Shown: positions 26,348 through 35,350 of the stretch, piece after piece | Layout of the letters: every line of letters begins with the position of its first letter | How positions within the stretch are numbered: position 1 is the stretch's first letter | Source: JBCBKL01 sp963922565 | GTDB lineage: Bacteria; Pseudomonadota; Alphaproteobacteria; Rhodobacterales; Rhodobacteraceae | Direction: 5' to 3' | Assembly: GCA_963922565.1 (NCBI GenBank) | Contig: CAWUIQ010000012.1 | Span: 21,103-85,102 of the forward strand | Length of the DNA: 64,000 nt | Notes under the pieces: generated by a model | What the model was told of the DNA's origin: nothing | The model's input: only the letters and a program-made list of their open reading frames with translations | The model's database searches: none | Program-made: the position numbers and the translations under genes

Positions 26348-27793
26348 CTACTCCGGATCAGTTCGGAAAATCAAACGCTCGTCGCACGGGGCAACGCGCA
26401 GGATGTTGGTGGTACCCGGCATATTGAAGGGAACACCGGCGGTTACAACGATCTGATCATCGGTATCGGCAAAGCCTTCTTGGCGGGCCGCCCGGGCGGC
26501 CTCGACCACCGCCATTTTGAAGCGGTCAAGCTCGTTCGTCATGATGCAGGTGCAGCCCCAGACAAGTGCCAGACGCCGGGCCGTCCCCTGAAGCGGTGTG
26601 AGGGCGAGGATCGGAACACGCGGGCGTTCGCGCGCCACCAGCAGTGCCGTTGTTCCGGAGTGGGTGAAGCAACAGATCGCCTTGATGTCGGTGGTCTCGG
26701 CGATCTCTCTTGCCGCGGCGACAATGCCATCAGCCACGGTCGTCCGCTTGGCATGACGCGAGGCCTCGATGATCTGGGTGTAGGTCGGATCAAGCTCAAC
26801 CTCGATGGCAACACGGTCCATGGTTGTCACGGCTTCGATCGGATATTGGCCAGCGGCGCTTTCGGCGCTCAACATTACCGCGTCGGCGCCCTCGTAAATC
26901 GCCGTAGCCACATCTGACACCTCCGCACGCGTAGGCATCGGACTTTCGATCATGCTTTCCAGCATCTGGGTGGCCACAATCACGGGCTTTGCGGCCGTGC
27001 GGCACTGCCGGATCAAGCGCTTTTGAATGGGCGGCACGTTCTGGACAGGCAATTCAACCCCCAGATCGCCACGGGCCACCATGATCCCGTCGCTTGCCTC
27101 GAGGATCTCATCGAACTTCGCCACGGCGCCCGGCTTTTCAATCTTGGACAAGATCGCAGCGCGGCCCTTGGCCAAGGTCCGGGCCTCGGCCACGTCGCTG
27201 GCGCGCTGAACAAAGGACAGGGCCAGCCAGTCAACGCCAAGCTCACAGACAAACTCCAGATCCGCCCGATCCTTTTCGCTCAGCGCGGCAAGTGGCAGTT
27301 CGACATCGGGTACGTTGACACCCTTGCGGTTCGAGATCGTACCGCCCGTAACCACCTCGCAATCGGCAAAGTCAGCACCGCAGTCATTTACCTTGAGGCG
27401 GATCTTGCCGTCATTCACCAACAGACTCGCCCCCGGCTTGAGGGCCGCGAAGATTTCCGGGTGGGGCAGACAGACCCGGTTGAGGTCCCCTTCGGCCTGA
27501 TCGAGGTCCAAACGGAACGACCCGCCTTCGACCAGATCCTCGCTGCCGTTCCCGAACACACCCACGCGCAGCTTGGGACCCTGCAGGTCGGCAAGTATCG
27601 CTATGGTCGATCCAAGATCATCTCCGACCTTGCGGATGATGCCGTGACGTTCGGCAATCTCCTCGTGACTGCCGTGGGACATGTTGAGCCGAAAGACATC
27701 TGCGCCCGCCTCGTGCAATGCGCGGATCATGTCATAGGTGCTTGACGCCGGACCCAGCGTAGCCACGATTTTTACGTTGCGATGGCGTCTCAT
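26348..27793 (-). CDS. pyk: Pyruvate kinase
   Basis: 481 residues. Converts phosphoenolpyruvate and ADP to pyruvate and ATP. Visible are the N-terminal KIVATLGPAS, the substrate loop FRLNMSHGSHEE, the active-site signature with its Lys (AILSKIEKPGAV), metal site region DGIMVARGDLGVELP and the ADP-domain TQMLESMIESPMPTRAEVSD. The start at 27793 follows homology; the open frame continues 33 codons upstream. Divergent from the formylglutamate amidohydrolase gene. Confidence 0.97.
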   Translation of the reverse strand: MRRHRNVKIVATLGPASSTYDMIRALHEAGADVFRLNMSHGSHEEIAERHGIIRKVGDDLGSTIAILADLQGPKLRVGVFGNGSEDLVEGGSFRLDLDQAEGDLNRVCLPHPEIFAALKPGASLLVNDGKIRLKVNDCGADFADCEVVTGGTISNRKGVNVPDVELPLAALSEKDRADLEFVCELGVDWLALSFVQRASDVAEARTLAKGRAAILSKIEKPGAVAKFDEILEASDGIMVARGDLGVELPVQNVPPIQKRLIRQCRTAAKPVIVATQMLESMIESPMPTRAEVSDVATAIYEGADAVMLSAESAAGQYPIEAVTTMDRVAIEVELDPTYTQIIEASRHAKRTTVADGIVAAAREIAETTDIKAICCFTHSGTTALLVARERPRVPILALTPLQGTARRLALVWGCTCIMTNELDRFKMAVVEAARAARQEGFADTDDQIVVTAGVPFNMPGTTNILRVAPCDERLIFRTDPE

Positions 27794-27885
27794 CAAATGT
27801 CCCCGGTTGGTTGTGTTAGCGTTATCGCCGAATTCCCTTCTGCCGACAACAGGGTTAGACCTGCATCGAAAAGGATGACGGAAGC

Positions 27886-28623
27886 ATGACATTTTCGCCG
27901 TTTAGGATCGAGGGAAAGGATCGGCCCGGCGGCTGGCTGATCACCTGCGATCATGCGACCAATGCCGTTCCAGACGGTGTGAATGGCGGTTCACTGGGGC
28001 TGCCCGATAGCGATATGGAACGACATATCGCATACGACATCGGCGCGGCGGGCGTCGCGCTGGCCCTCGGTGATCTTCTGCAGTCGCCGGTGATCCTGTC
28101 GAATTTCTCGAGGCTGGTGATCGATCCAAACCGCGGCCTCGACGATCCGACATTACTGATGAAGCTCTATGACGGCACGATCATCCCGGCAAACCACCAT
28201 GCCGACGCGGCCGAAAAGGCGCGGCGTATCGAAGAATTCTGGACACCCTACCATGACGCTCTCGAAGATATGGCGGCTCGTCCCGGCATCGCGCTCGTCG
28301 CCATCCACAGCTTCACGCCCCGGCTTAATGGCGGCGCCCAGCGGCCCTGGGAAATCGGGATCCTTTCCGCCAATGACCGTCGCCTCGCTGACCCTTTGAT
28401 TGAGCGCCTAGCCAACGAACTGACTTCGCCAATCGGGGACAACGAACCCTATGCCGGACACCTGCCCGGCGACTCGGTCGATCAGCATGCCTTGCGGCAC
28501 GGGCGGCCAAACGTCCTGATCGAACTCAGGCAGGATCTGATTGAAACGACCGAGGGACAGACCGAATGGGCGAAACGGCTTGCACCTATTCTTGAAGCCG
28601 CGCGAAACGACGCCAATCTCTGA
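27886..28623 (+). CDS. N-formylglutamate amidohydrolase family protein
   Basis: 245 residues. FGase family enzymes release formate from N-formyl-L-glutamate, last step of one histidine degradation route. The family pattern is seen in ITCDHATNAVP, SRLVIDPNRGLDDP, VAIHSFTPRLNG and NVLIELRQDLI. No hut genes are nearby, so another N-acyl or formyl amide substrate is possible. It is divergent from pyk with a 92-bp gap, and DUF1244 follows. Confidence 0.88.
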   Translation: MTFSPFRIEGKDRPGGWLITCDHATNAVPDGVNGGSLGLPDSDMERHIAYDIGAAGVALALGDLLQSPVILSNFSRLVIDPNRGLDDPTLLMKLYDGTIIPANHHADAAEKARRIEEFWTPYHDALEDMAARPGIALVAIHSFTPRLNGGAQRPWEIGILSANDRRLADPLIERLANELTSPIGDNEPYAGHLPGDSVDQHALRHGRPNVLIELRQDLIETTEGQTEWAKRLAPILEAARNDANL

Positions 28624-28656
28624 CTGGACTTCATTGTTCCCAAAATACTCCGGGGT

Positions 28657-28673
28657 CCGGGGCAGAGCCCCGG
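28657..28673. repeat. Short GC-rich palindromic element
   Basis: CCGGGG-CAGAG-CCCCGG, embedded in CTCCGGGGT...GGCCGG between two genes on the plus strand. Such GC hairpins are scattered in intergenic spots of Rhodobacterales genomes. No T-run follows, so it is not a standard terminator. Confidence 0.5.
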
Positions 28674-28701
28674 CCGGTATGCAGCAAAGGATGACACCGC
28701 C

Positions 28702-29013
28702 ATGGATGAGCAGACCAAAATCGAACTCGAAGCCGCCGCCTTTCGCCGCCTCCGCCAGCATCTGATGCAGGACCGGACCGACGTGCAGAACATCGACATG
28801 ATGAACCTCACCGGTTTCTGCCGGAATTGCCTGAGCCGTTGGTATCAAGAGGCCGCGAATGAGCGCGGCATCGAGATGGGCAAGGACGAGGCGCGCGAGA
28901 TCTTTTACGGCATGCCGATGGCCGAGTGGAAAGCGAATTACCAGACCGATGCCAGCGCCGAAAAGCAGGCCGAGTTCAAAAAGGCATTCGAAGAAAATGT
29001 GGGCAAAGGCTAG
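28702..29013 (+). CDS. DUF1244 domain protein
   Basis: 103 residues spanning the entire DUF1244 family, with the typical FRRLRQHLMQDRTDVQNIDMM start, FCRNCLSRWY (two Cys) and YGMPMAEWKANYQ blocks. The family is helical, and its function is unknown. It lies 78 bp behind the formylglutamate amidohydrolase gene. The stop is 3 bp from the stop of the convergent RcpC-like gene (TAG-cct-CTA). Confidence 0.93.
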   Translation: MDEQTKIELEAAAFRRLRQHLMQDRTDVQNIDMMNLTGFCRNCLSRWYQEAANERGIEMGKDEAREIFYGMPMAEWKANYQTDASAEKQAEFKKAFEENVGKG

Positions 29014-29016
29014 CCT

Positions 29017-30330
29017 CTAGGCTTCCCCGCTACCATCCTCGGCGATCTTATGGGTCACGATGACTTCGGTTGGCTTTTCGTCCGGCTTTTCATCAGCCCG
29101 GATGCGGGCGCGCAACCAGCCCAGAACGGCGATCAAGGCACCGCCCACGGCAACGATGACCCCGTGCAGCGCCGTAACCTCCTTGGCGATATCCACGGCC
29201 TGATCCCAAAGCGTCACGTTAACCAGGATCTTTTCACTGAAGGTCATGATGCCAATGGGTGGCAAATCGACCCCGTCCTGCCCCACGATCGCGCTAACGG
29301 TCAGGTTCAGCACCTTGTCCGGACCATGTATTTTGGGTTCGACCGTCCAGACCCACTTGGCAGATCGATCATCAAGCAATGTCCGCCGCTGCGGTCCCGG
29401 CGGATCGATTATGAAATCGAGGCCGGCGAGGGTCGCCTGCATCTTCAGTGCATATTCGACATCTTCGACGACCCGGGTCTTTCCCGACAAATCCGCGGAT
29501 AGGCCGATGGCTTCGGCTTGCATGGACACGTCGGCATCTTCCGGCAGCTGATCGAGGGCGGCGACCTCATCAGGTGCCAGCACCAATTCGACCGTCGTCG
29601 TTTGCCCCAGCATCATCTCTTCAGGGCGGTTGAAGGCCATGTCGGCGGCCTTGAGTTCAGCCACGATTGAATCCCGAAGCGCTTTGGTCCGGTTCTTCTT
29701 CGTTGAATTTGCAGACGCGGGGCAGGGGATTTCGATTTCGGTGATCTCTGACCCGCGCCTCGTTCTCACGGTGCAGGTGCGCTCCTGGCCTTCCTCAATA
29801 ACTGCTTCCTCGATACCCAGAATGTCGCGCATATCGACGGCAACGAGTTCACCACCGGCTTGAGTATCTTCGGCGCCGCGCAGCGCGACACGGATACGAC
29901 CCGCGCTCTGTGCCAGGGCGATCCGTGCGGCCATGGTGGGATCGACAGCGAAGGTCAGCACCTTGCGCGGCCGGGATAACGTCTCGTTGTCGTTGATCGC
30001 GATCAGTCGAACCGCTCCGCCCGGTGTGATCAGCTGGGTTCGTTCGTCTATCTCGAGGTACAGATCAACCCGGTCGCCGGGGCGCAGAAAGCCGGTAACA
30101 CCGTCACCCTGCTCAGCAATCACAGAGATTGCACGTTCACCCGGCTTCAAGCGATTGGTTGTCCGCTCCGACGCGAGGTCTTGAGTTTCATTTTCGAAGA
30201 TGTCGGACTCGATACGACCAGCGAGATCCTCTGTGAACGATCCAAAGACCAGCACGAGCAACAAGACACCCAGCACGCCGGCCAATGCCGCGGCCACCCG
30301 CTTTAGAACCCGTGTCGAAATCCGTTTCAT
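29017..30330 (-). CDS. RcpC/CpaB-like membrane protein with unusual C-terminal domain
   Basis: 437 residues. Membrane helix at about 12-32, then an RcpC-like domain (LKPGERAISVIAE, GVTGFLRPGDRVDLYL, FAVDPTMAARIALAQSAGRI, RVALRGAEDT) as in Flp pilus assembly protein CpaB. After a linker and two Cys comes a second domain (FNRPEEMMLGQTTTVELVLA, YALKMQATLAGLDFII, then WVWTVEPKIHGPDKVLNLTV) that ends in a second helix at about 389-406 and a charged tail. The second part resembles beta-rich stalk domains seen before C-terminal helices in some effector-like proteins; this is my recollection, not a search. No pilus genes are nearby. Confidence 0.72.
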   Translation of the reverse strand: MKRISTRVLKRVAAALAGVLGVLLLVLVFGSFTEDLAGRIESDIFENETQDLASERTTNRLKPGERAISVIAEQGDGVTGFLRPGDRVDLYLEIDERTQLITPGGAVRLIAINDNETLSRPRKVLTFAVDPTMAARIALAQSAGRIRVALRGAEDTQAGGELVAVDMRDILGIEEAVIEEGQERTCTVRTRRGSEITEIEIPCPASANSTKKNRTKALRDSIVAELKAADMAFNRPEEMMLGQTTTVELVLAPDEVAALDQLPEDADVSMQAEAIGLSADLSGKTRVVEDVEYALKMQATLAGLDFIIDPPGPQRRTLLDDRSAKWVWTVEPKIHGPDKVLNLTVSAIVGQDGVDLPPIGIMTFSEKILVNVTLWDQAVDIAKEVTALHGVIVAVGGALIAVLGWLRARIRADEKPDEKPTEVIVTHKIAEDGSGEA

Positions 30331-30476
30331 CGCAGCACCCCAACCCGCCGCTTAAATGCGGTGAGGATGCGACCAAAGCGGGAAAAACGCAACGCTGGGG
30401 GACAGCGCCCAGTTAGTTAAGCGACATAACCAACACGGACGCAGCAGTGAGCACGCCGAAAGAACTGCAACTGACC

Positions 30477-31337
30477 CTAAATCGCAGCCTTACGGCTTTC
30501 GTCGAGATAGATCTCTCGCAGTCGCGGCGCGACGCGTCCCGGTTTGCCGTCACCCAAAGCAACACCATCGATTTCAACCACGGGCATCACGAAGGTGCTG
30601 GCTGACGTGATAAAGGCCTCATCAGCATCCTTGGCCTCGTCAATCGTAAAAAGCCGCTCTTCAACCTCCATCTGCGCCTCTTGGGCAAAGCGCAGAACGG
30701 CGGCGCGGGTGATGCCGTGCAGGATGTCGTTGGAACGGGGGCGCGTGATGATCTTGTTGCCCTTGACAATATAGGCGTTGTTCGACGTGCCTTCGGTCAC
30801 GTGCCCGTCTTGCACCATCCATGCATCGTCAGCACCGGCTTTTTTGGCCATCATCTTGCCCATGCTGGGGTAAAGCAACTGCACGGTCTTGATGTCGCGG
30901 CGGCCCCAGCGAATGTCTTCGATGCTGATGACCTTCATGCCTTTCGCGGCTGCCGGGCTGTTGGCCAGCCCGGGTTTGCTCTGAGTGAAAAGAACAATTG
31001 TCGACGGCGTCTCATCGGGGTCAGGAAAGGCAAAATCGCGATCCGCCGGGGCGCCGCGTGTGATCTGTAGGTAAACCAGCCCCTCTTCGATACCGTTCTG
31101 CCGGACGAGTTCCCGATGCACCTCAAGCAGGTCGTCGTTCGAGATAGGGGAGCGCATATCGAGTTCTGCCAAGGACCGCTCAAGCCGGGCCGCGTGACCG
31201 TCAAAATCGATCAGCTTGCCGTCCAGAACCGACGTCACTTCGTAAACGCCGTCGGCCATCAGGAAACCGCGATCGAAAACCGAAATGCGGGCTTCGTTTT
31301 CTGGCAGGTACTCTCCGTTCACATAGACAGTGCGCAT
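30477..31337 (-). CDS. dat: D-amino-acid transaminase
   Basis: 286 residues. PLP class IV aminotransferase that interconverts D-amino acids and 2-oxo acids. Typical Dat features: start MRTVYVNGEYLPENEARISVFDRGF, the RGAPADRDFAFP segment, the PLP Lys in the RRDIKTVQLLYPSMGK region, the EGTSNNAYIV block and the ITRAAVL phosphate cup. It starts 2 bp after the dgcA stop, so it belongs to the dgcN-dgcA-dat operon. Choice over branched-chain transaminase rests on these blocks and operon context. Confidence 0.9.
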   Translation of the reverse strand: MRTVYVNGEYLPENEARISVFDRGFLMADGVYEVTSVLDGKLIDFDGHAARLERSLAELDMRSPISNDDLLEVHRELVRQNGIEEGLVYLQITRGAPADRDFAFPDPDETPSTIVLFTQSKPGLANSPAAAKGMKVISIEDIRWGRRDIKTVQLLYPSMGKMMAKKAGADDAWMVQDGHVTEGTSNNAYIVKGNKIITRPRSNDILHGITRAAVLRFAQEAQMEVEERLFTIDEAKDADEAFITSASTFVMPVVEIDGVALGDGKPGRVAPRLREIYLDESRKAAI

Positions 31338-31339
31338 GG

Positions 31340-32305
31340 CTATCCCCAAAGCTTTTCAGATGGTGGATGTACGCCCATCTGGTCGTAGGTCAAAGGTTGC
31401 GGCCTGTCTTCGGCCAGCAGAAGCGGCCCGTCAAGGTCCACCACCACAGCGCCCTGCGCCAGCAACGTCGCAGGTGCCATGGCAAGCGAAGATCCCACCA
31501 TGCACCCGATCATGATCCCGAACCCCTCTGCCAGCGCCGCGGCCCGCAGCGCCAGCGCCTCGGTCAGGCCACCAGCCTTGTCCAGCTTGATGTTGACAAG
31601 ATCGTACTTGCCCTTGAGCCCCGGCAGGCTTTGCCGGTCATGGCAGCTTTCATCAGCGCAAACCGGAACGGGCCGGGCGAGCCCGGTCAGCGCCTCGTCA
31701 TCCACCGCAGGCAGGGGCTGTTCGACCAGCGCCACACCCAACCGCGCCAGATGCGGCGCGAGATTGGCATAGATCTCGGCCGACCAACCCTCATTCGCAT
31801 CCACGATGATCTTTGAGGTCGGCGCACCCGCCCGGACGGCCTCAAGCCTGGGCATATCATCGGGCGTACCAAGCTTGATCTTCAACACGGGGCGATGTGC
31901 GTGTTTTGCAGCCTGCGCCCGCATCTTGTCGGGTTCATCAAGCGACAGGGTGTACGCGGTGATCTGCGGCTTCGGATCCGAATACCCGGCCAGCTCCCAC
32001 ATGCGTTTTCCGGCCTTCTTCGCCTCCAGATCCCACAGCGCACAATCGACGGCGTTCCGCGCCGCGCCTGGCGGCAGCAGATCCTGCAGTGCTTCGCGGG
32101 TGATGTCGGCAGGCAAGGTCGCGATCTGTGCCTCCACGCTGTCGAGCGTTTCGTCGTAGCGGGCATAGGGCACACACTCGCCCCAGCCCCTCGCATCGCC
32201 ATCCGCGACATGGACCGTAAGAACCTGAGCCTCGGTTCGCGACCCGCGCGATATCGTAAAGACTTCTGCCAGTGGAAAGGTATCGCGGCACACTTCGATT
32301 TTCAT
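31340..32305 (-). CDS. dgcA: Enolase-superfamily racemase/epimerase, DgcA type
   Basis: 321 residues of the muconate-lactonizing subgroup. Catalytic Lys pair in LKIKLG and VNIKLDKAG; metal ligands in VDANEGW, EQPL and CADES. The family includes L-Ala-D/L-Glu epimerases and DgcA, which racemises N-acetyl-D-glutamate to the L form. The adjoining dgcN makes the second reading the better fit; the dipeptide epimerase reading remains possible. 30 bp separate it from dgcN and 2 bp from dat. Confidence 0.88.
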   Translation of the reverse strand: MKIEVCRDTFPLAEVFTISRGSRTEAQVLTVHVADGDARGWGECVPYARYDETLDSVEAQIATLPADITREALQDLLPPGAARNAVDCALWDLEAKKAGKRMWELAGYSDPKPQITAYTLSLDEPDKMRAQAAKHAHRPVLKIKLGTPDDMPRLEAVRAGAPTSKIIVDANEGWSAEIYANLAPHLARLGVALVEQPLPAVDDEALTGLARPVPVCADESCHDRQSLPGLKGKYDLVNIKLDKAGGLTEALALRAAALAEGFGIMIGCMVGSSLAMAPATLLAQGAVVVDLDGPLLLAEDRPQPLTYDQMGVHPPSEKLWG

Positions 32306-32335
32306 CTGAGTGATCCCGGGAGCAGCCGCATCCGA

Positions 32336-33337
32336 TCAGAGCGCCGCAAGGGCATCGGCAAGCCGCCCGGCACCCTGCCGGAACGGATCCACCGTCGGCA
32401 GACCAAGCTCGGCCTCGACCTTCTCCATGTAAGACATCGCTTCGTCCTCTGACATGTGCTGGGTGTTGATCGAGACGCCGATAACCTCGCATGTGGGGTT
32501 CGCGATCCGCGCAAGCGGTAGAGCGGAATCGCGGACCTGTTGCAGGCTGGGGAGCGTGTAGTCCGGCAAGCCACGCATCGTTGCCCGGGTTGGTTCATGG
32601 CTGAGGATCAGCGCGTCTGGCTGACCACCGTGGATCAGGGCCATTGTGACGCCGGAATAGCTGACGTGATAAAGGCTGCCCTGCCCTTCGATGACATCCC
32701 AGTGGTCGTCGTCGTTGTCCGGGGTCAGATACTCGACCGAACCAGCCATGAAATCGGCAATGACCGCGTCCAGCGGGACACCGTCACCCGTGATCAGGAT
32801 GCCCGTTTGACCCGTGGCGCGGAACGTCGATTTCAAACCCTTTTCCTGCATCGAGCGATCGAGGGCGAGACCGGTGTACATCTTGCCCACGCTGCAATCG
32901 GTACCAACGGCCAAGACGCGCTTGCCCGACCGTTTTTTGCCGTTGGCGATTGGATAGTCCACTTCGGGCACTCGAACGTCGTGCAGGGCCCTGCCATTCG
33001 CCTCGGCCACCGCAACAAGATCGGGCTCGTCCCGCAGCAGATTGTGCAGACCGCTGGCGAGGTCGTATCCCCGCTGCAGCGCGTCGATCAGGACGGTCTT
33101 CCAAGCCTGGCTGATCACGCCGCCCCGATTGGCAACGCCAATGACCAGTGTCTTGGCGCCGGCCTCAAGGCCCGCCTCGAGGTCCGTATCCTTGAGGCCC
33201 ACATCGGCCCCGCAACCCGGCAGGCGAAGCTGCCCGACGGCATGATCAGGTCGCCAGTCACGAATGCCCTGCGCCACCTTCGCCGCCAGTTGGTCCGGCG
33301 CATCACCGAGGAACAAAAGGTATGGTGTCCGGATCAT
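32336..33337 (-). CDS. dgcN: DUF1611 P-loop protein DgcN, D-glutamate N-acetyltransferase type
   Basis: 333 residues. DUF1611 family with N-terminal Rossmann-like part (MIRTPYLLFLGDAPDQLAAK) and a P-loop (VGTDCSVGKMYTG). In marine Proteobacteria DgcN is described as the N-acetyltransferase that, with DgcA, converts D-Glu to the N-acetyl L form. The ATG at 33337 is preceded by AAGGGG at a good distance, which decides the start; the open frame upstream is antisense to mcl1. First gene of dgcN-dgcA-dat. Confidence 0.9.
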   Translation of the reverse strand: MIRTPYLLFLGDAPDQLAAKVAQGIRDWRPDHAVGQLRLPGCGADVGLKDTDLEAGLEAGAKTLVIGVANRGGVISQAWKTVLIDALQRGYDLASGLHNLLRDEPDLVAVAEANGRALHDVRVPEVDYPIANGKKRSGKRVLAVGTDCSVGKMYTGLALDRSMQEKGLKSTFRATGQTGILITGDGVPLDAVIADFMAGSVEYLTPDNDDDHWDVIEGQGSLYHVSYSGVTMALIHGGQPDALILSHEPTRATMRGLPDYTLPSLQQVRDSALPLARIANPTCEVIGVSINTQHMSEDEAMSYMEKVEAELGLPTVDPFRQGAGRLADALAAL

Positions 33338-33592
33338 TGGATTCCCCTTATCTTTTGCGGGCAGTTTGGCGGCCAGTGATGGAATTGGCATCCGATTTTC
33401 GCGGACACAGGCGGCTTTGACGAAAGTTCTTTCGATGAACGGGCCAAACTGCACAAGAATCTTCGCGCCGGTGTACAGATTGCCGAATTCGGCGGCATTG
33501 CTGCACCTGCAAAATGTTGGTTGCGGCGGGTTGCGCAATTTAATAACTGCAGACACCAGATCAGACGCAATTATCTTTCCAGGAGCGCCCCA

Positions 33593-34549
33593 GTGTCCTT
33601 TCGCATCCAGCCCACGGCACCCGCCCGTCCCAACCGCTGCCAGCTCTTCGGCCCCGGCTCGCGGCCTGCAATCTTCGAAAAGATGGCGGCCTCGGATGCC
33701 GACGTAATCAACCTCGATCTGGAAGACTCCGTGGCTCCGTCCGACAAGGGCAGTGCGCGCAGCACCGTGATCGACGCGATCGGAAACATCGACTGGGGCC
33801 ACAAGACGCTCAGCGTTCGGATCAACGGGCTCGACACACCCTACTGGTACCGCGACGTGGTCGATCTGCTTGAGCAGGCGTCGGAGCGGCTCGATCAGAT
33901 CATGATCCCGAAGGTGGGTTGCGCAGGCGATCTTTATGCGGTCGATGCCCTCGTCACCGCCATCGAGACGGCAAAGGGGCGGAAGAAAAAGATCGCGTTC
34001 GAGGTCATTATCGAATCCGCTGCCGGTATCGCGCATGTCGAGGAAATCGCGGCCGCGACACCCCGGCTGGAGGCGATGAGCCTTGGCGCTGCCGATTTCG
34101 CGGCGAGCATGGGGATGCAGACGACAGGCATCGGCGGCACGCAGGAAAACTATTATATGCTGCGCGAAGGCCAGCAATACTGGTCCGACCCGTGGCACTG
34201 GGCCCAGACGGCGATCGTGGCCGCTTGCCGGACACATGGCGTTTTGCCCGTCGACGGGCCATTCGGTGACTTCAGCGACGATGACGGGTTTCGCGCGCAG
34301 GCCCGCCGGTCTGCGACACTGGGCATGGTCGGCAAATGGGCGATCCACCCGAAACAGGTGGCACTGGCCAACGAAGTCTTTACCCCGTCCGACGAGGCAG
34401 TGACCGAAGCGCGCGAAATCCTTGCCGCGATGGAACAGGCCAAGGCCAACGGCGAGGGGGCGACCGTCTACAAGGGTCGGCTTGTCGATATCGCCAGCAT
34501 CAAGCAGGCCGAGGTCATCGTGCGCCAGGCCGAGATGATACAGGCCTGA
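33593..34549 (+). CDS. mcl1: L-malyl-CoA/beta-methylmalyl-CoA lyase
   Basis: 318 residues, the same length as the Rhodobacter Mcl1 enzyme, and near-identical blocks to it as I recall: CQLFGPGSRP, DVINLDLEDSVAP, MIPKVGCAGD, FEVIIESAAGIAHVEEI, GAADFAASMGMQTTGIGG, GMVGKWAIHPKQV. It cleaves L-malyl-CoA and beta-methylmalyl-CoA in acetate assimilation by the ethylmalonyl-CoA pathway. Start GTG at 33593 behind CAGGAGC. It is divergent from dgcN with 255 bp between, holding an 8-bp palindrome TTGCGCAA at 33532. Confidence 0.95.
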   Translation: MSFRIQPTAPARPNRCQLFGPGSRPAIFEKMAASDADVINLDLEDSVAPSDKGSARSTVIDAIGNIDWGHKTLSVRINGLDTPYWYRDVVDLLEQASERLDQIMIPKVGCAGDLYAVDALVTAIETAKGRKKKIAFEVIIESAAGIAHVEEIAAATPRLEAMSLGAADFAASMGMQTTGIGGTQENYYMLREGQQYWSDPWHWAQTAIVAACRTHGVLPVDGPFGDFSDDDGFRAQARRSATLGMVGKWAIHPKQVALANEVFTPSDEAVTEAREILAAMEQAKANGEGATVYKGRLVDIASIKQAEVIVRQAEMIQA

Positions 34550-34586
34550 CAACCTAACGGCGTTGTGAATGTCCTTCCGGATAGCG

Positions 34587-34611
34587 TCGTGGTGCTATGG
34601 CGCCACGATTT
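34587..34611 (+). terminator. Hairpin between mcl1 and DUF302 gene
   Basis: TCGTGGTGC (34587-34595) pairs with GCGCCACGA (34600-34608), nine pairs with one G-U, a 4-base loop, then TTT. It lies 37 bp after mcl1 and just before the DUF302 ribosome site, so it may end mcl1 transcription or shape the next leader. Confidence 0.45.
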
Positions 34612-34624
34612 CCGGGAGGTACTC

Positions 34625-35095
34625 ATGCGCGCAGCAGCCATCATCGCAGCAATCCTGACATTCGCATCCGCAGCAATCGCGGGCGATCTGAAACCCCGTG
34701 AGGGTTGGTCAGTCACCCAGACCACCAAACCTCATAAACAACTGGTCGATGACCTGAAAACGGCTGTAAAGGCGAATGGGATGGCTGTCGTCACGCAGGC
34801 TGGGCCCACCGGCGCGGCGGCAAAACGTGGGATCAACATCCCCGGTAACCGGGTCATCGGGGTGTTCAACAACGATTTCGCCGTACGTGCGCTCGAAACC
34901 TCGACCGCGGCGATGGTCGAGGCACCGATGCGGTTCTACGTGACCGAAAACTCGGATGGCACCGCGACCCTGTCATACAAGATCCCGAGCGTCGTTTGGT
35001 CAGCCTACGCGGACGAGGGTGGTGAGGCGCTGGCCGCAATCGGCGTCGAGCTCGACAAAAAATTCGCCGCAATCGCCGCGGCAGCAATTCAATGA
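34625..35095 (+). CDS. Secreted DUF302 domain protein
   Basis: 156 residues with a signal peptide (RAAAIIAAILTFASAAIAG, cleavage near AIAG). The mature part is a DUF302 domain (KPHKQLVDDLKTAVKANGMAVVTQ ... NNDFAVRALETSTAAMVEAPMRFYV). DUF302 proteins are small alpha/beta proteins of unclear role. A GGGAGG ribosome site supports the ATG at 34625. The stop meets that of the convergent small gene in the palindrome TGATCA (35093-35098). Confidence 0.88.
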   Translation: MRAAAIIAAILTFASAAIAGDLKPREGWSVTQTTKPHKQLVDDLKTAVKANGMAVVTQAGPTGAAAKRGINIPGNRVIGVFNNDFAVRALETSTAAMVEAPMRFYVTENSDGTATLSYKIPSVVWSAYADEGGEALAAIGVELDKKFAAIAAAAIQ

Positions 35096-35350
35096 TCAGT
35101 CGCCTTTTGGTTCGATCCCAAGCTTTTCAAGGCAACCCGGCAACAGGCTTTCGATGTAGGCCAGAGGCACAGACGCTCCACTTCGATCAAAAGCACTGAC
35201 TTTACTCCCTCCGATTACGATCAACGCGACGGGCCGCTTCAATCCCCGAAACAGAGACATGCGGCCAATGCTATCGGACTTGACCGTTGCCTCGACGATG
35301 GCTGCAATCCGCCAGCCCTGAACCTCGTGTTGTTCGAGATGCAAGTTCAT
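35096..35350 (-). CDS. Small conserved protein, third gene of DUF2953-GerW set
   Basis: 84 residues, soluble, with an alternating strand pattern (ALIVIGGSKVSAFDRSGASVPL). Its ATG overlaps the DUF2953 stop (ATGA, 35347-35350), so it is translationally coupled to that gene and to GerW upstream. I do not recognise it. The tight coupling suggests a joint role. Confidence 0.7.
   Translation of the reverse strand: MNLHLEQHEVQGWRIAAIVEATVKSDSIGRMSLFRGLKRPVALIVIGGSKVSAFDRSGASVPLAYIESLLPGCLEKLGIEPKGD

Noticed and set aside
28657..28673. GC hairpin considered as an intrinsic terminator
   Set aside because: No T-run follows on either strand, so it was listed only as a repeat-type element.
33521..33592. 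Upstream ATG start for mcl1
   Set aside because: The added residues lack homology; the GTG at 33593 has a proper ribosome site and gives the known 318-residue length.
32336..34552. 738-codon open frame on the minus strand covering dgcN and the region opposite mcl1
   Set aside because: Only the dgcN part has homology. The rest runs antisense to mcl1, which has its own start, ribosome site and full-length family match.
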